This document shows, piece after piece, positions 1 through 5,776 of a stretch of 18,593 nt of DNA. Origin of the DNA: an uncultured Oscillibacter sp. Its GTDB lineage: Bacteria > Bacillota > Clostridia > Oscillospirales > Oscillospiraceae. Positions within the stretch are counted from its first letter, which is position 1. Each line of letters opens with the position of its first letter. The notes under the pieces are model-generated. The model saw nothing but the letters and a program-made list of their open reading frames with translations, did not search any database and had not been told where the DNA came from. The stretch lies in contig CAJTVF010000048.1 of the NCBI GenBank assembly GCA_910579435.1, positions 1 to 18,593 on the forward strand, in the 5' to 3' direction. A program made the translations under genes and the position numbers.

Positions 1-439
1 CCAGGGAGCCCTGATGGCGGTGGACGGGGCCGCCGCCGTGGGTGTTGCGCTTCACAGCCGCGCCGTGGCGCTTGACCACGCCCTGGAAGCCATGGCCCTT
101 GCTGGTGCCGGTGACGTCCACGAAGTCTCCGGCGGCGAAGGTGTCGGCCTTTACGATGTCGCCCACGTTCAGCTCGGCGGCGTTCTCCAGGCTGAACTCC
201 TTCAGGTGCTTCTTGGGAGCCACGCCCGCCTTGTTCAGGTGGCCCAGCTCGGGTTTATTGAGCTTGCGCTCCGCAATGTCCTCGAAGCCCAGCTGCACGG
301 CCTCATAGCCGTCCTTCTCAGCCGTCTTCTTCTGCACGACCACGCAGGGGCCCGCCTCGATGACCGTGACGGGGATCACATGGCCGTTCTCGTCAAAAAT
401 CTGGGACATGCCCACTTTTTTGCCGATGATCGCTTTCAT
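1..439 (-). CDS. rplC: 50S ribosomal protein L3, partial (C-terminus beyond the left edge)
   Basis: This is the N-terminal ~146 residues of ribosomal protein L3, which binds 23S rRNA early in large-subunit assembly and reaches the peptidyl-transferase centre. The start MKAIIGKKVGMSQIFDENG is typical of bacterial L3. The later THG...HR..GS stretch, just before the window edge, matches the conserved rRNA-contacting loop. L3 is normally about 205-215 residues, so roughly a third is missing. The ATG ends at 439, with a strong AAGGAGGAA ribosome site at 445-453. It follows rpsJ on the same strand after 122 bp, the usual S10-operon order, and should be transcribed from the promoter upstream of rpsJ. 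No ORF call is possible by stop-to-stop rules because the stop lies outside the window. Identification is secure. Confidence 0.96.
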   Translation of the reverse strand, partial: MKAIIGKKVGMSQIFDENGHVIPVTVIEAGPCVVVQKKTAEKDGYEAVQLGFEDIAERKLNKPELGHLNKAGVAPKKHLKEFSLENAAELNVGDIVKADTFAAGDFVDVTGTSKGHGFQGVVKRHGAAVKRNTHGGGPVHRHQGSL

Positions 440-561
440 GTAGGTTCCTCCTTAAATAAGGTTATTGGTTGGGCGAGGCGGCCATTGGGAACCGTTGCTC
501 GGCCAACTTGACCCGCTCGTCTCAAAACGCGGCGAGCTGCGGTGCAAACATGATAATAGGG

Positions 562-873
562 TTACAGCTTAATCTCGATCTCCACGCCGGCGGGGAGCTC
601 CAGGGCCATCAGGGCCTCCACGGTCTTGGGGGAGGACTTGGCGATGTCGATGAGCCGCTTGTGGGTCCGGCGCTCGAACTGCTCCCGGCTGTCCTTGTGC
701 TTGTGGACGGAGCGCAGGATGGTGATGATCTCCTTCTTGGTGGGCAGGGGGATGGGGCCGGAGACTTCCGCGCCGGTGCGCTTGGCGGTCTCCACGATCT
801 TTTCCGCGCTCTGGTCGATCACCTGGTGGTCATACGCCTTCAGGCGGATGCGGATCTTTTCCTTCTGTGCCAT
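562..873 (-). CDS. rpsJ: 30S ribosomal protein S10
   Basis: S10 is a 30S head protein, also known as NusE, the partner of NusB in transcription antitermination. The 103-residue product begins MAQKEKIRIRLKAYDHQ and contains the family features DHQVIDQSAEKIVETAKRTG and SGPIPLPTKKEIITILRSVH, ending in GVEIEIKL. The length fits the usual 102-105 residues. The frame is open 31 codons further upstream, but the ATG at 871-873 is chosen because it gives the canonical N-terminus and has TTAGGAGGAA at 881-890 at good spacing. It is the first gene of the S10 operon, with rplC 122 bp downstream. The long leader between the promoter at 1160-1188 and this start suggests regulation by a structured RNA. Identification is secure. 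Confidence 0.97.
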   Translation of the reverse strand: MAQKEKIRIRLKAYDHQVIDQSAEKIVETAKRTGAEVSGPIPLPTKKEIITILRSVHKHKDSREQFERRTHKRLIDIAKSSPKTVEALMALELPAGVEIEIKL

Positions 874-889
874 GTTCGGGTTCCTCCTA

Positions 890-1153
890 ATTCGTACGGT
901 TTTATGATTGGCGTCGATTCCGTACGGCGAGAGAAATTTTTCTGTCCGCTCAACCGTGCGTATCATTCCTGCTCATGAAAAAACCCGGCGTGAAAGCAAG
1001 CCGGTTCCGTCATGGCGCGGCGATCTACGCTCGCGTACAGACCTTTCTCAGCCGCCCGATTATCGGACATACTCCCCGGAAGTTACCTCTTTCGAGCAAT
1101 CTCCCGGTTCATCGCGGTCGCGGGGCGCAGAGGATGTCCTCTCCGCCGCATGC
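890..1153 (-). ncRNA. Structured 5' leader of the S10 operon (candidate cis-regulatory RNA)
   Basis: Hand folding of the minus-strand transcript gives several strong elements in order. Hairpin I (1076-1107) pairs CCGGGAG with CTTCCGG around an internal loop and a CTC-GAAA-GAG cap with a GNRA-type tetraloop. Hairpin II (1056-1066) is CCGA-TAA-TCGG. Hairpin III has a GGTCT/AGATC-type stem at 1022-1043 inside a GCGGC/GCCGC closing stem (1017-1021 with 1051-1055). An intrinsic terminator (978-1004) follows. Autogenous leader regulation of S10-type operons is known (L4 in Escherichia coli), but I do not recognise this fold as a named family. The ligand, whether a ribosomal protein or something else, is unknown. 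Confidence 0.55.
978..1004 (-). terminator. Intrinsic terminator inside the S10 leader
   Basis: On the minus strand CCGGC (1000-1004) pairs with GCCGG (985-989) across a 10-nt loop and is followed within two bases by six T residues (978-983). It lies about 105 nt upstream of the rpsJ start and downstream of the promoter, so it would abort transcription before the operon unless overridden. The stem is only 5 bp, which suits a conditional attenuator. Confidence 0.6.
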
Positions 1154-1159
1154 CCATAA

Positions 1160-1188
1160 ATAATACTTGAAAACCAGGCCCATGTCAA
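1160..1188 (-). promoter_or_regulatory. Sigma-A promoter of the S10 operon
   Basis: Read on the minus strand, TTGACA (1183-1188) is followed by exactly 17 bp and then TATTAT (1160-1165). This is a near-consensus housekeeping promoter. The predicted start of transcription is near 1153, about 280 nt upstream of the rpsJ ATG, leaving a long untranslated leader. The call rests on sequence match only. Confidence 0.88.
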
Positions 1189-1297
1189 GAGAAATTTTGC
1201 CGTAATTCCTCTTTTTTTCAAGGGGAGCGCCGTCGCTTTGCCGAAGTCCCGTTTTCCGCTCTCCAAGACGCCGGAGCCCGGCCCCAAAGAGGCCCCC

Positions 1298-1326
1298 TTG
1301 ACGGCGGGGCCGGGACATGGTATACT
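1298..1326 (+). promoter_or_regulatory. Sigma-A promoter of the ABC-F gene
   Basis: TTGACG (1298-1303), a 17-bp spacer and TATACT (1321-1326) form a good housekeeping promoter on the plus strand. It diverges from the S10 promoter, with about 110 bp between the two -35 boxes. The predicted transcription start is near 1333, about 250 nt before the ABC-F start codon. Confidence 0.82.
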
Positions 1327-1356
1327 CCCCTTGAACAAACTGGAAGGGGTGGAAAT

Positions 1357-1377
1357 GTGAGACTGACTTCCTGCTGA
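1357..1377 (+). CDS. Candidate leader peptide MRLTSC ahead of the ABC-F gene
   Basis: A GTG at 1357 opens a six-codon frame (MRLTSC, stop TGA) about 25 nt after the predicted transcription start, behind a purine-rich GGAAGGGGTGG at 1342-1352. The overlapping ATG at 1355 is followed immediately by TGA, a start-stop pair. Either could hold a ribosome and sense a drug, as uORFs do for other resistance ABC-F genes. The assignment is tentative because the frame is very short. Confidence 0.3.
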   Translation: MRLTSC

Positions 1378-1529
1378 ACGCCAAGTGACTTGGCCGCCGG
1401 CGCCGCTCAGGCGGGGCCGGGGCGGCGTTATGCCGTCAAGCGGGAAAGCGCAGCTCACCTCCAGCCCTCGCGTCATATACTGCCATGCCGCCCGTTTTCG
1501 GGGCGGCTTGCGCCGTGCTGTGACGGGCC

Positions 1530-1560
1530 GCGGGAGGCTTTCCCGCAGCTCTTATTTTTT
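1530..1560 (+). terminator. Intrinsic terminator/attenuator directly before the ABC-F ribosome site
   Basis: GCGGGA (1530-1535) pairs with TCCCGC (1541-1546) around a short loop, followed by CTTATTTTTT up to 1560. It ends only six bases before the AAGGAG ribosome site (1566-1571) of the gene it would control. That position makes it an attenuator rather than the end of another gene, since no gene lies upstream on this strand. Confidence 0.75.
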
Positions 1561-1580
1561 ACGGCAAGGAGATGACGCGT

Positions 1581-3041
1581 ATGTCTATGATCCAGGCGGA
1601 TGGCCTGACCTTTTCCTATCCCGGAAGTCCCGACCCCGTGTTCGAGAATGCCTCGTTTCAAATCGACACCGGCTGGCGGCTGGGCCTCACGGGGCGGAAC
1701 GGCCGGGGAAAAACCACCCTGCTGCGGCTGCTGATGGGGGAATATCCCCATGAGGGCAGTCTCATTTCCTCAGAATCCTTCGACTATTTCCCCAGTCCCG
1801 TCCCGGAGCCGGAGCGGCTGACCGCGGAGGTGCTGGAGGACCTCTGCCCGGAGGCGGAGAGCTGGCGCTTCCCCAAGGAGCTGGGCCTCCTGGGGGTGGA
1901 GGAAGAGGCCCTGTGGCGGCCCTTTTCCACCCTCTCCAACGGGGAACGGACCAAGGCCCTTCTGGCGGTCCTGTTCCTCCGGGAGGGGCGCCTTCCTCTC
2001 ATCGACGAGCCCACCAACCACCTGGACGCCCATGGGCGGGAGCTGGTTTCAGCTTACCTCCGGCGGCAGCGGGGCTTTATCCTGGTGTCCCATGACCGCC
2101 GTTTCCTGGACGGCTGCGTGGACCACATCCTGGCCCTGAACCGGGCGGACATTCAGGTTCAGGCGGGAAACTACAGCTCCTGGAAGGAGAACTTCGACCG
2201 GGCGCAGCAGTTCGAAGAGGCCAAAGACGAGCGCCTCCGGAAGGACGTGCGGCGGCTCCAAAAGGCCGCCCGGCGGACCTCCGTCTGGTCCGACCGGGTG
2301 GAGGCGTCCAAAACCGGCGCCTATGACAAGGGCTTCGTGGGCCACAAGTCCGCCAAGATGATGAAGCGGGCCAAGTCCCTGGAGGCCCGGCAGGAGAAGG
2401 CCCTGGAGGAAAAGCAGGGGCTTCTCCAGAACCGGGAGGCCATGGAGGCGCTGAAGCTCTCCCCCCTGACCCACCATGCCAGGCGCTTGGTTTCCTGCTC
2501 AGAGCTGGACTTGTGGTACGGGGACCGGAAGGTCTGCGGGCCTCTGCGCTTCGCTGTGGAGCAGGGTGAGCGGGCGGCCCTGGAGGGCCGGAACGGCAGC
2601 GGGAAGAGCAGCCTTCTAAAGCTGCTGATGGGTCAGGAGATCCGCCATGGCGGAGAACTGTCCCTGGCCCCGGGCCTGCAGGTCTCCTATGTGCCCCAGG
2701 ACGCCTCCTTTCTCCGGGGCTCCCTGGGGGACTTCATCCTGGAGCGGGGGATCGGCGAGAGCCTGTTCAAGGCCATTTTGCGGAAGCTGGGCTTTTCCCG
2801 GGAGCAGTTCGGGCGGAACCTGGAGGACTTCTCCGGCGGACAGAAGAAGAAGGCCCTTATCGCCGCCAGTCTCTGCGAGCAGGCTCATTTGTATGTCTGG
2901 GACGAGCCGCTGAACTTTGTGGACATCGACTCCCGCCTCCAGATCGAGGAGCTGCTGCGGAACTTCGCTCCCACCATGATCTTCGTGGAGCATGACCGGG
3001 CCTTTCAGGAGGCCGTGGCTACCAAGGTGATTTCCCTGTAA
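1581..3041 (+). CDS. ABC-F ribosomal protection protein, Lsa/CplR-like
   Basis: This soluble tandem-ATPase protein has no membrane segment and probably binds the ribosomal E site to dislodge antibiotics (lincosamide, streptogramin A or pleuromutilin classes in the Lsa/CplR/Vga group). Of 486 residues, NBD1 carries Walker A GRNGRGKTT (38-46), signature LSNGE (118-122) and Walker B LPLIDEPTNHLD (138-149). A charged helical linker spans about 207-290. NBD2 carries GRNGSGKSS (336-344), FSGGQ (417-421) and LYVWDEPLNFVD (437-448). The DEPLNFVD form in place of DEPTNHLD is typical of resistance ABC-Fs rather than housekeeping EttA/Uup. The ATG at 1581 is chosen because AAGGAG at 1566-1571 gives 9-nt spacing; the ATG at 1572 touches the ribosome site. 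Drug specificity cannot be read from sequence. Confidence 0.88.
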   Translation: MSMIQADGLTFSYPGSPDPVFENASFQIDTGWRLGLTGRNGRGKTTLLRLLMGEYPHEGSLISSESFDYFPSPVPEPERLTAEVLEDLCPEAESWRFPKELGLLGVEEEALWRPFSTLSNGERTKALLAVLFLREGRLPLIDEPTNHLDAHGRELVSAYLRRQRGFILVSHDRRFLDGCVDHILALNRADIQVQAGNYSSWKENFDRAQQFEEAKDERLRKDVRRLQKAARRTSVWSDRVEASKTGAYDKGFVGHKSAKMMKRAKSLEARQEKALEEKQGLLQNREAMEALKLSPLTHHARRLVSCSELDLWYGDRKVCGPLRFAVEQGERAALEGRNGSGKSSLLKLLMGQEIRHGGELSLAPGLQVSYVPQDASFLRGSLGDFILERGIGESLFKAILRKLGFSREQFGRNLEDFSGGQKKKALIAASLCEQAHLYVWDEPLNFVDIDSRLQIEELLRNFAPTMIFVEHDRAFQEAVATKVISL

Positions 3042-3061
3042 GAGGAATCGCCTTGGCGGCG

Positions 3062-3093
3062 CAAGCTGGCGAAAACGCGTTTTCGCCGGCTTG
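3062..3093 (+). terminator. Terminator after the ABC-F gene
   Basis: CAAGCTGGCGAAAA (from 3062) pairs with TTTTCGCCGGCTTG (to 3093) around a CGCG loop, a 14-bp stem with one G-U pair. It is followed by a T-rich stretch (ATGTTTTCAGAATTTTG). It begins 20 bp after the ABC-F stop codon. Confidence 0.8.
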
Positions 3094-3134
3094 ATGTTTT
3101 CAGAATTTTGTTTTGAAGGCTTCCGATGAAAATA

Positions 3135-3165
3135 GTGCGGGGAGCCCTTCCCGGGTTCCCCGCAC
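3135..3165 (-). terminator. Terminator-like hairpin after the small membrane protein gene
   Basis: GTGCGGGGAGCCC pairs with GGGTTCCCCGCAC (13 bp, one G-U) around a 5-nt loop. On the minus strand it is followed by TATTTTC, a weak T run, and it lies about 40 bp after the stop of the gene ending at 3205. The opposite strand has no T run, so the minus direction is preferred. Confidence 0.6.
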
Positions 3166-3168
3166 GCC

Positions 3169-3197
3169 CCCCTCCTTCCCGTCTCGGAAAGGAGGGG
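3169..3197. repeat. Second inverted repeat next to the terminator
   Basis: CCCCTCCTT (3169-3177) pairs with AAGGAGGGG (3189-3197), a perfect 9-bp stem with an 11-nt loop, just after the minus-strand stop at 3205. No T run follows on either strand. It may protect the 3' end of the transcript or sequester the AAGGAGG-like sequence; the role is unknown. Confidence 0.4.
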
Positions 3198-3204
3198 TCC
3201 CTGT

Positions 3205-3477
3205 TCAAATCAGCGCGACAATCAGCCACAGCAGGCCGATGGCCGCCGCGCCCATGAGGGTGTAGACCGCCGGGCTCAAATCCCGCCAGGCCCGGCTGAA
3301 CCTTCCGTGGTCTCCCACGGCGTAATTCCGGGCCACCCGGCGGGCCTCCTCCACCAGCTCCCGGGAGGTGACTCCCTCCCCGGCGGCGTCGTTCCGCACA
3401 ATAAAAATTGCCTGTTCGAAAAACCGCTGGTCCGGGGAGTCCACCACGACCACCCGTCTGGAAATACCTTTCACCAT
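3205..3477 (-). CDS. Small hypothetical protein with C-terminal transmembrane helix
   Basis: I do not recognise this 90-residue protein. It starts MVKGISRRVVVVDSPDQRFFEQ and has a mixed, fairly charged region to about residue 68. One strongly hydrophobic helix (about 70-90, YTLMGAAAIGLLWLIVALI) reaches the C-terminus, so it looks like a tail-anchored protein with its soluble part in the cytoplasm. There is no signal peptide and no catalytic motif. The ribosome site GGAGG lies about 12 nt before the ATG, slightly long spacing, but no better start exists. It sits alone on the minus strand between the ABC-F gene and the Imm49-like gene, about 110 bp downstream of the latter's stop, and is followed by hairpins at 3135-3197. 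Codon use matches the neighbours, so it is probably a real resident gene. Confidence 0.6.
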   Translation of the reverse strand: MVKGISRRVVVVDSPDQRFFEQAIFIVRNDAAGEGVTSRELVEEARRVARNYAVGDHGRFSRAWRDLSPAVYTLMGAAAIGLLWLIVALI

Positions 3478-3587
3478 CTTGTGTATATGCCTCCTGCAAA
3501 TTGATACTTCCAGTTTTCCAGAGGCGGGGGAAATTTATACCTGAACCGGAAAAAGAGAAGCGGCGGGCCGAATCCTTCCAGGGGGCT

Positions 3588-4541
3588 TCACTCTTTGCCG
3601 ATTCCCATAGCCCAAAGCTCGTCCACATACCCGTCCACCCACTTGACGCCATGCGCGAGCCACTCCTGCTTTTGATCGTCCGGCGCCCAAAGGACCAGCC
3701 TGGCCGGGGGCGCGGCATAGATCTCGTTGAGCAGGGCCATGTCCTCCGGATAGCGGAACCAGAGGGAACGGTCCGGCTCCGGATGCTCCCGCCGCCACAG
3801 GGCGAATTCGGGGAGAAAGGTTTTATGCTCCGGCATTGGAAGGGCCTGGAACGTATCCTCCGGCAGCAGGAGCTGGGCCAGGCAGTACAGCCCGTGGGCA
3901 AAGGTGCAGAAGGGCCGGGCCCCCAGCACGTATTTCTTGTCCCTGGGATAGCCCTTGCATACCGCAAGCAGGTCCTCGCCGCCCTTGCCCACGTCGCCGC
4001 TTACCAGGTCCAGCAGAAAGGAGACCATGCCCTTTTCCAGCCGGGTGGACTTCTTCCGCTCCAGGAACCGCTCCGCCTCGGGGACGGCCCATTCCAGCAC
4101 GGCCCCATCCCTGTACCACAGCCCGATCAGCACATGGGCGGCGGCGGGGAAAAAGGGGTCGTGGCAGTTCTGCACCTGGGCAAGCTCCGGGGGCAGGATG
4201 CGCTCCATGGCCTGGACATTCCCGCAGAGGAGGCACTCCAGGGCGCAGTGGACATTCTTTTCGTAGGTGTACCCGCCGTATATAACGGGCATCATGGCGC
4301 TCTTGCTCCGCTGGTTGATTACCTGGCACAGCCCGGGCCAGTCCGCGCTGCGGATACATTCCTCCGTCCAGGCGTTCCAGTCCCCTGGCTCGGGAGCCAG
4401 GGATGACACAAAGGTCATTTGGTTGTGGAACAAATGCCGCAGACGCTCCTTCGCCTCCGGCTCCCTGCCCTGACAGGTAAATTTCGCCATAATCTTCTGA
4501 TAGGTTTCCCGCAGGGCCGCGAGATCTGTTTGCAGCTCCAT
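3588..4541 (-). CDS. Hypothetical helical protein, weakly Imm49-like
   Basis: The 317-residue protein starts MELQTDLAALRETYQK and appears mostly alpha-helical, with no signal peptide or membrane segment. Stretches such as W...W...NQRSKSAMMPVIYGG, the H.ALECLLCGNVQAMERILPPE segment and a later GLYCLAQLLLP.D resemble, from memory, the layout of immunity-49 proteins of polymorphic toxin systems, but this is a weak match. No toxin gene lies beside it in the window. The frame is open to 4667, but that extension runs into repeat element A1. The ATG at 4539-4541 follows GGGAGGGG and is the likely start. Element A1 begins about 35 bp upstream, close enough to have displaced or replaced the native promoter. 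If not Imm49, it is an uncharacterised cytosolic protein. Confidence 0.5.
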   Translation of the reverse strand: MELQTDLAALRETYQKIMAKFTCQGREPEAKERLRHLFHNQMTFVSSLAPEPGDWNAWTEECIRSADWPGLCQVINQRSKSAMMPVIYGGYTYEKNVHCALECLLCGNVQAMERILPPELAQVQNCHDPFFPAAAHVLIGLWYRDGAVLEWAVPEAERFLERKKSTRLEKGMVSFLLDLVSGDVGKGGEDLLAVCKGYPRDKKYVLGARPFCTFAHGLYCLAQLLLPEDTFQALPMPEHKTFLPEFALWRREHPEPDRSLWFRYPEDMALLNEIYAAPPARLVLWAPDDQKQEWLAHGVKWVDGYVDELWAMGIGKE

Positions 4542-4576
4542 GAATTTCCCCTCCCGGCGATGTTGAAATATCCTTA

Positions 4577-4737
4577 AGGAAGCACTGATTAAATCAACGT
4601 GTGCAGATTTGCGCCAGAAATTTCTGCTGACAAGGAAGAAAATCGCGGGAATCCTGACGGATTTCAAGATTTTCTGACGCAGTCCAGCGGGAATTTATGG
4701 CGTGAAGCTGTGTGCGGGGATTTCATCAGTGGTTCCT
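4577..4737. mobile_element. Palindromic MITE-like element, family A copy 1 (A1)
   Basis: A 161-bp element bounded by TA (4575-4576 and 4738-4739). The left end is AGGAAGCACTGATTAAATC; the right end, read inward, is AGGAACCACTGATGAAATC. The two arms are imperfect inverted copies over almost the whole length, and the centre is the small hairpin AATCC-TGAC-GGATT. There is no open reading frame, so any movement would need a transposase in trans. It lies between the argF terminator and the Imm49-like gene. The borders follow those proven by the empty-site reconstruction of copy A2. Confidence 0.88.
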
Positions 4738-4747
4738 TAAAGAAATT

Positions 4748-4774
4748 GAGCGGCGGTTTTGGAAACCGCCGCTC
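4748..4774 (-). terminator. Terminator of the arginine operon
   Basis: On the minus strand GAGCGGCGGTTT pairs with AAACCGCCGCTC (12 bp) around a short loop, followed by AATTTCTTT. It starts 7 bp after the argF stop codon. The end of its T-rich tail abuts element A1 at 4738. Confidence 0.88.
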
Positions 4775-4781
4775 TCCGCTG

Positions 4782-5759
4782 TCATTTCATCAGCTCGTAC
4801 ATGACGGCCTTGATGGTGTGCATCCGGTTCTCCGCCTCGTCGAAGACGATGGACTGAGGGGACTCGAACACCTCGTCCGTCACCTCCATGGCCTCCCGGC
4901 CGAAGCGCTCGCCCATTTCCCTGCCCACCGTTGTCTTGTGGTCGTGGTAGGCGGGGAGGCAGTGCATGAAGCGGCACTGGGGGCCCGCCGCGTCCATCAG
5001 GGCTTTCGTCACCTGATAGGGGCCCAGGGCGGCGATGCGCTCCGCCCAGACCTCCGCCGGCTCGCCCATGGAAACCCAGACGTCGGTATAGAGCACGTCC
5101 GCGCTCTTCACCGCCTCCATGGGGTCCTCGATGAATTCCAGAACCGCGCCGGTCTCTTTAGCGATGGCCTGGCAGGTATCAATCAGGGCCTGATCCGGCA
5201 TGTAGGCTTTCGGCGCGCAGGCCGCGAAGCGCATGCCCATTTTGGCGCAGCCCACCATGAGAGAGCTGCCCATGTTGAACCGGGCGTCCCCCAGGTAGAC
5301 CAGCTTCACGCCCTTCAGCTTCCCGAAGTGCTCCTGAACGGTCAGGAAGTCCGCCAGGATCTGGGTAGGGTGGAACTCGTCGGTGAGGCCGTTGAACACG
5401 GGGACCCCGGCATGAGCCGCCAGCTCCTCCACGATGGACTGGCCAAAGCCCCGGTACTCGATGCCGTCGTACATCCGGCCCAGCACCCGGGCGGTGTCGG
5501 CAATGGACTCCTTCACGCCAATCTGGGAGCCGGTGGGCCCCAGGTAAGTACTGCCCATCCCCAGGTCCTGCGCCGCCACCTCAAAGGCGCAGCGGGTCCG
5601 GGTGGAGGTCTTTTCAAAAATCAGGGCCACGTTTTTCCCCTCCAGATACCTGTGGGGAACACCCGCCTTTTTCTTCGCCTTCAGGTCCGCCGCCGTGTCC
5701 AGGAATTGCTGGATTTCCGCCGGGGTAAAGTCCAGCAGCTTCAAAAAATGCTTTTCCAT
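4782..5759 (-). CDS. argF: Ornithine carbamoyltransferase
   Basis: ArgF transfers the carbamoyl group from carbamoyl phosphate to ornithine, giving citrulline in the cytosol. The 325-residue protein has STRTR (52-56) and HPTQ (130-133) for carbamoyl phosphate, an SMGE loop (230-233) for ornithine and the catalytic HCLPA (266-270). Length and motif order match the anabolic family. A catabolic ArcB cannot be excluded by motifs alone, but the position at the end of an otherwise biosynthetic cluster, with no arcA or arcC, argues for ArgF. The start is 17 bp after the argD stop, with GAGAGGA as a modest ribosome site. It is the last gene of the operon, followed by a strong terminator. The carbamoyl-phosphate synthase it needs is not in this window. 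Confidence 0.95.
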   Translation of the reverse strand: MEKHFLKLLDFTPAEIQQFLDTAADLKAKKKAGVPHRYLEGKNVALIFEKTSTRTRCAFEVAAQDLGMGSTYLGPTGSQIGVKESIADTARVLGRMYDGIEYRGFGQSIVEELAAHAGVPVFNGLTDEFHPTQILADFLTVQEHFGKLKGVKLVYLGDARFNMGSSLMVGCAKMGMRFAACAPKAYMPDQALIDTCQAIAKETGAVLEFIEDPMEAVKSADVLYTDVWVSMGEPAEVWAERIAALGPYQVTKALMDAAGPQCRFMHCLPAYHDHKTTVGREMGERFGREAMEVTDEVFESPQSIVFDEAENRMHTIKAVMYELMK

Positions 5760-5776
5760 CTCGTCCTCTCTTTCTC

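Larger units (their letters stand above)
1327..1580 (+). promoter_or_regulatory. Structured leader of the ABC-F gene with terminal attenuator
   Basis: The ~250-nt leader contains consecutive hairpins. These are GCCAAG-TGA-CTTGGC (1380-1394), a GC-rich stem closed by GCCGCC/GGCGGC (1393-1398 with 1421-1426), and GCCGCCC/GGGCGGC (1487-1493 with 1501-1507). A terminator hairpin follows at 1530-1546. The segment GCCCGT in the third hairpin can pair instead with ACGGGC at 1523-1528, next to the terminator's 5' arm, so a switch between conformers is possible. This matches the layout of ribosome-mediated attenuation known upstream of vmlR and lsa/vga-type genes. The mechanism here is inferred. Confidence 0.55.

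Noticed and set aside
1022..1060. TPP or T-box riboswitch in the S10 leader (a CTGAGA hexamer is present)
   Set aside because: The other conserved TPP segments and the T-box AGGGTGG motif are absent, and the gene context is ribosomal.
1060..1476. Minus-strand frames upstream of rpsJ
   Set aside because: They span the S10 promoter and both leader regions, have no ribosome site and no recognisable protein features.
3005..3967. A 320-codon minus-strand frame overlapping the ABC-F end and the small membrane protein
   Set aside because: It is composed of Arg/Gly/Pro-rich translation of shadow frames, crosses two terminators and overlaps better-supported genes.
4542..4620. A promoter for the Imm49-like gene inside element A1 (TTGATT with ATATTT)
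   Set aside because: Spacing of about 19-20 bp and a poor -10 make it indistinguishable from chance in AT-richer repeat sequence.
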